The position numbers were made by a program, and so were the translations under genes. A stretch of DNA of 64,000 nucleotides. It comes from Mycteria americana. Lineage: Eukaryota; Chordata; Aves; Ciconiiformes; Ciconiidae. A model generated the notes under the pieces. That model was not told the origin of the DNA and made no database searches. It worked only from the letters and a program-made list of their open reading frames with translations. The stretch lies in the NCBI RefSeq assembly GCF_035582795.1, contig NC_134365.1, positions 210,458,387 to 210,522,386 of the forward strand. Direction: 5' to 3'. Each line of letters begins with the position of its first letter. The first letter of the stretch is position 1. Below are positions 47,286-59,200 of this stretch, one piece after another.

Positions 47286-50200
47286 GTTAGTGTTGATTTT
47301 CTTGGTCTTACGGCAAAACAGTCCAGGAATGATTTTTTGTTATGAGTGGCACTCTGAAATTTTTCACAATAGATGTTGATGTGCTTGACGCTGAGCAGGC
47401 ACCGGAGATTGTGCAGCAGCGCGGAATGAGTGGGCTGAAAGTATAAGTCTCAAAAGCAGACCTAGGTGATCAAATGCATTTCAAGTAATTGGAGAGGTTT
47501 GATTTTAGTGGTATTTATTACTGCTTATGGAAGTGAATCATCAGAAGAAGGTGAGCTTGGGAGACAAAGCATTTCGGGCAGTGGAGTGGAAAGAAAGTCC
47601 TTGGGAACAACAGGAGCCGACTGAGTAGCTGAGAGTGCTGTCACTTGCAGAGCAAGATGGGATAAGAGGGGCAAAGTTGAGCGCGTCTTAAAAGCAGGAA
47701 AATCACATCATATATTTGGCAAAGTACGTGTTGGAAGAGCGTGTATGTGTTGGAAGTACGTTAGTACGTGTTGGAAGAGCTGATGTTAAACACTGCAAGT
47801 GGTTCATGCAGGTCCTAGGGCAGGAAATTACTTTAATCAGTGTGAAAGATAACGGGATCTTGTGAATGTTTTCCTCTGTTTGAAATGCATAACAAATCTT
47901 CATTATCCTTTTGAAAGATTAAATGAAATGTGGAGTCAATGTGATACAGATACCTAGAATTTAAATGAAATGTGTCTTCCTAAAAGTTCTGTTTTTCATC
48001 TAACTCATATTACTCTTTTCAGTGAAATTACTTTTAAGGTTTTGTATTTCCACTTTTTTGTGCAGAAGCTTACCCTTTCACCTCTTCCCTCCTGCCCTTT
48101 TGGTTTTGAAGGATACATATGGATAAGGGAGTTGGAGTGCTTTGGGAATACCAAAATAAACAGCACAAAAAGTGCTGTCAAATGCATTTTGTTGTAATGG
48201 GAAAAATTGCTGGTGGTTTGTTTCTTTAAACAAAAGTGGGGTTTGGAACACCAGTCTGTTGCTTTGAAAGAAGCGTGTGGGGACAAATATGTACAGAAAT
48301 ATACATTGTATGTTTTAACAAATCCCTCCATGTGTGTGAGAGCGAGCAATATGGAGGGCCATCAGGAGTCTTCTGTTCTTTCTCCCAAATACCTAATACA
48401 AAGTTGTCTTTATTAAATTGCCAGGACTGCATCATTGCAGGAAAAGTTCAGTGTTTCTGTCCCACTCACATTCACTTGAATGACACAGGGGTTGGGGGGA
48501 TTTTGCAGCTATATCAGGGTTCAGGTTTTTAATTACAAAAGCAAATGAAATACTTCATCATAAAGACAGGCTGTGCACACAATGTATTTATAATGGCTCA
48601 AGTCTGGGTTTCTTCCAGGCATTCTTATTTCCAGCACTGGGTTCACAGAAAGGTGAAAGGAATTGCTGCTTGTTTTTATTCATTAGTTCTTTTCAAGATT
48701 TCCACAGAAAATTCAGCGCTCTTTAGGTGGAACTTAATGTGACTCAAGTATAAATAGTCTGTTGCTTTTGTCCAGTGTGTGTTATATAAAAGAGACAAAA
48801 ACATTTATTTGCAATATGTTTCAATAAAGCTAGTGTTTCGCCTGTTCTCACAACTTTTTTTTTTTTATGGTCATGGGAGATTATCTTGTACGTCTCTTAG
48901 AGGGGGAAAAGGTTTATGAAAAGTATGTTCTAGTCTTGGTCTTACCTGTAAGCCTTAGACTGTGTTTGCAGGAGCAACTTGGGATGATAGAACAGCAAGG
49001 AAAGTTGACCATAAAGCTGGTGGATGTCTGCTAGGACACTGGGCTTGGCCTGCTGGAGGGCAGAAGGTTTAGACATAGCTACAAGAGGTAGATGTGGTCA
49101 TCCTGTTTTTGCAGGAATTTATGCAGGGTCTTTTAATTCATTTGAGAGCCTCTGGAAGGAGCATGTGTGTGTGACATTGTGTGTCTGTGTGTGTGTAACG
49201 CATACAGAGAAGGGGGCTGATAAAGAGAGAATAAAGAAACTTATGTCTACGTGGTGCCCAGTTCTTATTCTTTATACTTACCTGTTCACTCCAGGATTTA
49301 TTGACTTCCTTCAAAAAATTGCTCCCAGCTGCAGACTGTCAACTTCAGCTTTTTTCCCCCCCTCATGCTGTTTTAGACAGACCACTCAGGATGCTCCTGA
49401 AGAGGTGCGTAACCGTGATTTCAGAAGGGAGCTGGAGGAGAGAGAACGGGTTGCTGCAAGAGAAAAGAATAGAGACAGACCAACCAGAGGTAAAAACAAA
49501 GAAACAAAAAATCTTAATACCTTTGTGTGGCATTGCTCTTGCACAAAACTCGGATGTTGTAAGAAGTTTGCAGGTTGCAGACAGTGTGTCATGAGAGTAG
49601 AATTTAGGGTATTGGTCTGATAGTTCAGAGCTGTTGACCTGCAAGGGAATGTCCGCTGGCTTTCATGCTGGCTTCATGCTAGCAAAAAATCTAGGCCAGC
49701 CAGTAGAAAAGCGTAGGCCATCATACAGGCCAGCTGATACAGTATGATTGTAATGAATTGGCAACAAGTATGCACAGCTAATAAAGGGCTTTTTTTTTGT
49801 ACTTGGACAAGCGAGTCAGGAAGGAGAAGAGGAATGACTCATCTTCTAGTGTTACAACACCAGTGTAACAGTAAAGCCATTTTTTAAAGTATGTGATTCT
49901 GTTCAGGTATAGTGGAGTGATAACTAAAATGAATAAAAGGTTTGTTTTCTGAGAAATAGTCATTTATAATATTGAGCTTGACAGAATTTAGGTACTTCAG
50001 GTTTAGGTGTAGAATGTACAGAAGTATTGTGGGGCTTTCAAGGTCACAGACGAAAGCAGATGTGGTTTGGACCAGACTGGCCAACAGTAATGCTTTGGGG
50101 TGGTCTCCAATGGGAACCCTCCAGTTGGATATATAGAATAAGGATATTTTGCCACAGCTTTTTCTTCTGCTGCTCTTTTTTCTTGAAATAATGACTTTAC

Positions 50201-53200
50201 AATTTGACCTCCAAAAGTTTAAGTTTGGGGATGTTATTGCTTCCCTTGAGGATACCTACAGGGGAGGAATTAGCATGGGCATTAAGATTGAGGAGTGAGG
50301 AAAACGTAAGCATAAGCTTGTATCTCTTACTCTAACGCAGTCTTTGTGACGCTTTCTGACATTCGATGCTGTTAAATCAAGTGACTTAGTTGTTTTTTTT
50401 TTTTTAAATCTTATGCCATAGAACACACAACATCATCTTCTGTGTCTAAGAAACCTCGGCTAGACCAGATTCCTGCAGCAAATCTTGATGCAGATGATCC
50501 ACTTACTGATGTATGTATCTCTTTTCTGTGTTATTTCCTTTTGCTGTCCTGCCTTCAGGATTTGTTGTTAATAGAATATGTACTTTTAGATCTGCTATAG
50601 ATTTAAGACAGGTTCCAGCATATCTTCCTTTTTCAGCTGCTCTGCTGTGGTGGAAGTCCAATGGTTCAGAGGATTCTGGTCCATGCTGTAATGGTATTCT
50701 TGGAAAGCACACAAAATCTAGGGAACTGAAAATACCACTTGAAGTATGGGGAACGGGTGACTTTTTAGACTCTGTCAACTACTGGGTTAGTTAAAATTCC
50801 CCTAAGGTAGAACTGTTGAGATACACTGACTGTCTGCATGAGCAGTGGATTCTTGCTCTTGGCTTCTCTCCTCATGCTGACATCTAGGAGCTAGGTCTAA
50901 GGCTTGACAGTAAGGTGAGGTTTTTTTAAGCCTGTTATATTTGGTCCCAACAATATTGGACGGGGTATTTGGGCACACTGTTATAATGACTTGTGTTACA
51001 ATGATTAGAGAGTAATTGAGGACAGTCATTCTCTAGAATTTGTCAGCTACATAGCATTTGAATTATAAAAAAATTAATTGCAGTCATCCAAAAAGCACAA
51101 ACATATTTGTGTCTTGACTTTACTGTGCAAGAGCAAATAAACCATTTGTATTGTATTTGCTGCTGCTACAAGCACCCAAGTACTTCAGAAATTAGCCAGC
51201 AGCAAATTGCAGCCTTAGCTGGGCAGACCAGGGCTGTTTTTATTAAATGAAATGAACGAGCTGCTGCTTGTTTCCATTTGTTGCTATTAGGAAGATGATG
51301 AAGATGAGGACTTGGAAGACAGCGATGATGATGACACTGCAGCTCTTCTGGCTGAACTGGAAAAAATCAAGAAAGAACGAGCTGAGGAACAGGCTCGAAA
51401 GGTAAAATCTCACCCATTAAAGAGCATCTGTTTTTTGCAAACTGGTGTTTATTAAAACTAGTGTGTCTCAAGTACTTACGACGAGTGAGAACTGGTAAAC
51501 AAAGTAAGTGCCCTTCAAAACTCTTCTGAAGTAGAGTCTGATGGATTTGTTCTCCTATCTAATAATTGTTGTCAAGAATGTTTTTCTTCAGTAGATATAC
51601 TGAACTTTTTACTCACTAAAACACTTTATTTGCTTTCCCAACACTTTGTAGAGGCATTGAGTCAAGATAATCTTGCTTTTCATATGCAAGTCCTTCTCTG
51701 AAGACAGCTATCATACCAAACTATATAGTGGCATTCGCAAGCTATGTACTTTCCAGTGTAATTTCATTTGTTAACCAGGTCCTATGAAACAAGAAATACA
51801 ATTTTTTTAATATATATTTATGAAATAAAAATACATGTGCTTTTTGATGTTTTTGCTTATGGCTGCAAGTTTTATACAGTAATTGCTCTTTCACAGCATT
51901 GGTGCTGTGTTGCCTTGGCAAGGAGCACCAGTTGTAACTATAAGACCAGAACTATTTTCATGTGATTATACAGAGGTGAGTTTATTTGAAAAATGTCTCC
52001 ACAAAAATTAATAATAATATGGCAGTCTTTTCAGAACTTGGAAAGTCAACTCACCTGTAGCCTTCACACCTCCCTATAATCTCTTTCTCTACAGATAGAA
52101 ACACCATGTTCTGCCCTTGAAAGGGGAGGGAAGTCGCTGTAGTTAGAGACTGTTTTCCTGTGAGCGGGATCAAATCCTATGCCATTGGCTCCCACATCTC
52201 CTTGGTGTAAGAGAGATTGTTGGGATGGAGTGCATTAGCAAAAGTCCTGATTGATGAATGGACTTCTAGGGACTGTTTCTGGGAATAGTCTGTGTTCTCA
52301 AACTGATCAGGACTCAGGATGAACTGTACTGGCTCTAACATTGTATTGCAACAGAGTTTAGCATCCATATATTTCATCTGCACTACTGAAATGCTCTGCA
52401 TCTGGTGGTGCAACAGAAGTGGTGGATACATGCAGCATTCCCTCTTCCGCTTTTAGTAAGCGCTTTCTTTTTTTGAGTGGGGCTTAAATTGTTTTAGTGC
52501 TTTTGAAAAATGTTGCATACTTCAGTTTGAGTAGTTTTGTACATTGTTATACGTAGATTCTACATCAGTGTAAAAAAAAAAAAAAAAACCCAAAGCAAAA
52601 CAAAAAAAAACCCCAAAGCCAACCTTGTCATCTTTGTATAAGGTAATTTGAGATGGTTATAGAACATGCTAAATAAACAAATTAAATTAAATGCTGATCC
52701 GGGATCTTTGCTGCTGTGACAACTTAATGTTTTGGTGCCTCTGCGCTACTTATAACCTCATCGTAGCTTAACACGCACGCTTATAGTTTCATGTTTTTCA
52801 CAAATGCTCTCCAGTGGAGTCAACTGGCAGTGAACAGGACGTAGCATCTGGCAGACACTAGGAAGAGCTAGGAGAGAATAATGTTTTAAATGTTGTAGGC
52901 AGCAATGTAGTGCTTGACCACTCTTGGCTAACAGTGTAGAAATTTACATTTAGAATCAACAAGGCCTGTAAAACCGGTGAGCTCTGCAATTTTGGAGTTA
53001 AGTACTTTGGAAGGCTAAAAGCTGTACCATGCTGCTTCAGTGCAGAAATTTTGCTGTAGAAGACTGTTGATACTTGATTCTCCATCTGGCCTATGAGTGG
53101 TTTTTTACATTAAAGTGTGTCTGAAAGTGTCTCTCATCTCTTTATCTAGGCATTTGAAGCACATCACGCAGCAATGAAATTGTGTTCTGCAGTAATAACA

Positions 53201-56200
53201 TGGTGAAAATGACTAAAAAACACTGGCAAAAATTCTTGCATGTCTTCCTGTGTGAAATGTACTAAACTACAAATTAAGGGTAGCAATGTGTAGGAGAGAC
53301 TTCTACTTCAGCTGTTCTTGCACAGTGCTTAAAATGAAAGCTTAGATGTGTATGGATTTTTCACTTTGCCTGATAGTTGAAATTATACATCTAGATTAAA
53401 TGGCATAACTTGTCACATTTCAGTGTAGAAAACTTGCATTAGGAAACTAATGGTAGTAAATTGCAGCACAGACAACCGAGTGCATGCCTCTGTTTGTGTG
53501 TCGAAAGCAGGAATGTTATTATCCCTATGAAATTCTTATTTTGTCACTAGAGGGTGCTAAAAGCTATGAAGCATTTAGTATAGCACTTATTTTATTTTGC
53601 TGTCCCTTAACTGGCATTATTTTTTACCTTCATGGATGTTCTCCTCCCAGAAGCAGGTTTTATAATGTCCAATGCTACATGCATACTGAATACATGCACA
53701 CTTGTCTGAAATGAATACGTTTGTTTCTTCCTAAAAATACCTATTAGTTATTTATTTGCAATAGTGCACACTATTGCACACTCACTACCTACTGTGTTCA
53801 TCCTTTCACTGGTTGGTGGCTGATAGGCTCTCTTAAAAGTAGACATGTTAATTAATAGTGGGTGCTCTGCAGGTACTTGGAATTTTATTTTCTTGAGTTT
53901 TTTTCAGAGTAGGAAACTAAGACTACGTTGATGGAAAAAGTAAAAACCAAGGTGCGGCGCAGCCTTGGAAAGAGTCTTTGGGAGTAAGGGTCTCCTTAGA
54001 AAACATCACTTATGTATGTTGGCTTTAGGGCTTCAATCTGTTTAGATTATGCCTTGTTTTCCATGGCTTTGAATTAAGGTGTTACTGGCAAAGCCTTTTA
54101 TAGCCATTTTATATAAATCCCCTTTCCCTTCAGATATGTGGGATTTCATATTATTATGTATTGCAAACCGTAATTTAAACCTAATTGTGTAAGTAGCTAT
54201 ATATTAGTCATCCAGCTGACTTCAGGATAAAATCTCATGTAAAGTCTTAATTGTGTAGTTGCTATTAGTCCTAATCCACATACAGGGATGGTTTATGTGC
54301 TGAAACACTACTGTCCATAGTAGACAGCATGGACAAACTGGTGGCAAGGCAAAGGGACACTGCAGAGTGAATGCCTGTTTCACTCTTCTGCACATCGTTC
54401 TCAAATCTCTTTGTTGTTGCACAGACAGATTAACATGTCTCTGCATCTTCTTGGAACATACCAGGGTCTTAACAAGATGAAGTGGGTAAAATACAGTAAT
54501 ATATCCCAAATTTGTTCCATATGTACATTTTTTCCTGATACTTTAGTTACTTTGATTTATTAAAATGCTAGTCCAATTATTTCTGAGACTGTTTCAAGTA
54601 AACTGTGTTTTTGTTAACTGTTTTCACTCATCACTTTGGGGGTCTCCAGTATTTAAGTTGCCATGAAAGGAGGATGTCTCCTTTTAAAATGCATCTCTGG
54701 TGAGACAGCAGTTAAAAACAAAAGATGTGAATCTGCTTTTTTTTCAGATCATCATGCTCTCTGTTAACTTCCCTTATGTGTTAATACTAATTTCCATAGA
54801 AATCCTCTAAATCTAGTTTTGACAAATCTTAGTTTTAAGAGGTTCTAACTTTCTTCACACTGATATTTCCCTTTAATCTGTGAAGCAAATAGTTTGTCAA
54901 CTAAATAAGCAATTGCTGTCAAAGCTTGTTAACTTCTCAAAATGCTTAAATTCCCTTGAATTATGTAGAAAAATTAAATAAATACTATGAATGTTTTTAA
55001 AAACTGATTGAGCATGGGAGTCCTCCTGACTTCTCTCACGCCCTCTACAATTTTAATCTCTCAGGTTGTTTCTAGTAGACACTAAGCTGACCAGGAAATT
55101 TTTGTTTTGAAAGCCATTATTGTGGAATAATTCTGGGTCTGTCTAAAACTATACAAACACTAGGTCTGCTGTCTATGAGACCTATCCACAGATAGGTTTC
55201 ATGGAAACTTTTCAATATTCCAAACTCAGCATTACAATGCTCTTGATTATCAATTTTCAAGCACTTCCTTAAAAGGTAAATGGAAATAATTAAAACCAAA
55301 CCTCAAACCAGTGAGCAGCTGAACGTATACATGCAGTTCCAGCAAAGCTATTTTGACATCCAGTAATTTTATGCTTATCGGAGATAGAGTTAAAGTTTTT
55401 GGTTTGTTTTCTTACAGTTTTATTTCACCTAGTGTTTCTGTATAACTGAACATATTACTTTACCAATGGTCAAAATAGATTAGCTCTGTCCTGTGTTTTA
55501 GCCATGTCACAGACTTTTAAATAAAACATTAGAAAATGGATCTTGATACATACTAACCTTTTCACTTAAATTTTAAGGGTCTAACTAAAACTAGACTATC
55601 AAATCAGTGATTAAGAAAGAATTTCAATAGAGAGGCAAAAGTAGATGGCAGAGTATGTTTCTTTATTAAATGTTTGAGACATGCTAGCCATACTTACCCT
55701 CGCCAAGAACTAATGATAATGTCCCCTCCCTCGTGGGCAAAAGGACCACAAATCTGCATATAGACACTGCAGTTGTGATTACTCTGTGCTCTTATTTTTT
55801 GAAGTTTCAATCAGTTGTTTGAATCGCTGTATTGTATTGAGTTAGTAATTTGCATAGGATCAAATAACTGGGTGGATCTCTGCATTAAGTTTTGTTCCCT
55901 GCTGCTAAAGGCAGTGCTGTCGTAGTTTGTCATTCAAAAATTAGCATTTAAATAAGGTTATGTGATATCCAACCCCCCCCTCAATGAAATGTGGGTATTT
56001 CAGGTTTTCTTTCGACTACTCAGCATCTTTAAAAACTGAACAAGATAACTTAATACGGTGGAGTCATTTCAGGAATTTCAGCACTTTCTGTAAAAGTGAT
56101 CTTGCTCTGTGCAAAGAGTAGGCACTATACTAAAAAAAAACCCATGGTAACAGTAATGTTTTTCTTTCTTTTGCAGCCAGAAACAAATATGCCAAGGGAC

Positions 56201-59200
56201 TGTTATTCTTATAGCAAGATAAGGAATAATTGTTTAGTTAAGGTTAATACAGTTTTGTCCGCTTTTTTTTTTTTCCCCCAACTGTGATGCCGCATGGTAA
56301 GTTCAGTTGTACAGTGGAGGCTTGCTTTGAGATCTAATTCACATAGCGGCATCTACATCTGCTTCCCAGGATATGGGACTCCCTCTGCCAGTCCAGTCTT
56401 ATTTCCCACACCATAATATTCCTGTTCTATTGCCTCTGCTTCTAACACAGTGGTTACAACATGGTTGACTTCTGATTCATCTCTGCGGATAGTTGGTGCA
56501 ACGTGCTGCCATTGAAAAGCACAACGTTGCTGTCTGTAGTGATGGAATGATCTGTAGCATGTTTTCTTGCTAAAATGCCTTAGGAAAAGAGTTGTATACC
56601 TCATCTCGCTGAATGGAAAGGCAGGCAAAGAGGCATTATTTTAGAAAAGTGGGGTGAATAGAGAAATATTATTTTCCCCCTTAGGCTTTTCTTCTGTTGT
56701 GGGTTTGTTGTATCCATAGTGTTTTAGCTTAATAAGCCTTTGTTCCACCACACAAAAGAATGATGTAGGCTTTGGAGCAACCCGAGCCGCTTATTTTGTG
56801 AACAGCTGTGCTTGATCGTGCATCAGAGGTGTGAAGCTTAGACAGCTATGAACGTTATGTCTGGTCTGATTTGATATAACCCATGCTCCATCGCCTGGAG
56901 CGTCCCGGCTTTCAGTGGAGGAGTGGGCAATGGAAGATTTATATGGAAAATTCTGAAACATAATGAAAACCTCCTTTGGCTGGAGATGAGGGATTCTGCA
57001 GTTCTGGCCAAAATGTGTAACTTAGCTTAAGTGTAAATGTCAACTTTACACCACTGAGTTACACCTAGTATTTCCTCCATGTCAGTCTCTAAGATGCAAA
57101 ACTTAGTAAATTACCTTTTTTACTTTTTTTTTTTTTTTTTAATCTCGAATACCTCTTTGGGAGGTTTTAGTGAAGCTAAATAATACAAAAAAATCTTCAA
57201 GACTAATCTTCAGAATTAGCCTGCTTCCTAAAACTTGTAGCAAATATGTTGAAATGTCGTCCAACCTAGAACAGCTTTGAACGACTGAATTACATAAATA
57301 AATTACCATGTGCGCCAGGTCTTCTTTGTAAAGTGACTAAAACTGGCGATGCCTTACTCAACAGATCTGTTCCCTGTTTGCTTTCAGACTCTAATCTGTT
57401 GATCTTTAATGACAAAGATAAGCTTATGCAGTTTGTTACTACTTCTAGTTGTGCTGCCTCTGCGAGTCTAAAAGACAGCAGAGTTCTGTTTGTGAACAGA
57501 GCTGAGAAACAGCGAATGGCCGCACAAGTGCCCAGGGGCCCTGTAGCATCTCTGACAGGTGACAGGGAAAATCAAGCTTTGAAAATAAGATTCATGGATG
57601 TTTTCTGTAGCTGTTGTCACTATAAAAGAATGTTTGACAGCTTCTGTTAGCATTGTGTTCATAATTGTTTTTAATAATTTAATAGGTTCAAAATTAAAAT
57701 GTAATCATTTGAAATGCCCAAGATTGCCCCTACCATTTCTTTTTATTATAGTGCAATTTTTGCTACCCTCCAGTCCTCTGGAATTGTAGTTGGCTTGAGT
57801 CAATGTCGTTTTTCGCTAGCAGTTAGCAGTTTTAGGCAGAATTCAGTTGAGCTTGAAATGCCGAGTTGTTGGGTCAATGTACAAGTTATGTATCCCAGCT
57901 TCCACGGTGGTGCAGTGGAGATGCAGGCAGTAGAGCCTGGAGCGTGGTTGGTCTCCTGTGTCTGTAATGTAGTGTGAGCAGAAGAGCTGTCTCGACTCCT
58001 TATTGTATTCTCTAGATCTCTGCTGAGATCTGAGCTCGGATGCCTACAATGGAGATACCTAGATGCAGGTGTCTTAGTCTGGACCTAAATCTTGCTCTTA
58101 GTCTTATACTACTGCTTGTAGTGTAACACTTCTTAAGAGTGTTATTTCCATTTTTATTTTCTTTTTTTTTTTTTTTCCCTGTCGCCACATTTTGTCACTT
58201 CAGTCTGATAATGCTCTTTTCATTACCAGAAAGTGAACTGTGTTGGGCTAATTGAGGCTGAAGGATATCACATGGATTATGTAAAGCAGATAAAAATTAG
58301 GATGATGCCTAACATGCCTTTTTAAAATCTTATTATAGAAAAATTAAATGTGCATCTGTTTGTAATAAGAACACTGGAGTAGTTACTACCATATGCATAT
58401 TTTTTTATGATTCTTAATATTGACTTTATCTTCTAGTGATTCAGGTGACTGAGTGCTTTTCACTTCTCTTCATGCATGGCAGAGAATGCTGGAACAATCA
58501 GCTTTTTAGGAGCTGTTGAGATTAAATCGGAAATGGGGGAAGAGAGGGGAGGAGAACTTTAATTCCCCCCCAAAAGGATGATGACTGATTCCAGTGGACT
58601 TCTGACCATTGAATAAACACTGTGTGTGGAGTGCATTATAGTTCTGTATTTATCAGTGGTGTGTGGATGCATTTTCATGCATCATAAAAAAACCAACATA
58701 AGATATTTATGTGTGCCCCAGGGAAAGTGGTTCATGATGCACAGGTTCAGTAACTTTGGATCACGGACGAGGTTAATATCTTAGAAATTTGAGGGCGAGA
58801 CTGTGCCATGCTCTGCATGCCACCTTGAGAAAAGTTCCCCTGGAGTTCAGCTCTAAAATGGAAAATTGCTGTGTCTGCAGATACAGGACTTGGAAGAAGT
58901 TCTCTCTACAGAACCTATGTCAACAGGGGAGTATTAGTTTCTTACAGTGCTCTTATTAGTGCTGCCTTCTCGTGAGTATAGTCCAGTATGAATTTTTGGT
59001 TTGTAGCATTCTTACTTGCTTTTCAGATTTGTCCCAGACCTCTTGTTTTTAGCTTGTACCAGTATCTTAGATTGTGCTTGGTTTCAAATTAGTGCTTTGC
59101 GTCCATGTGCTGTATGGTAGTCCGAGAGCTGCTTGACTTCTGGTGGGAACACGACAAAGACTGCAGTAAATCGGCTTTCACTGCTGTTGGCTCCTCCATG

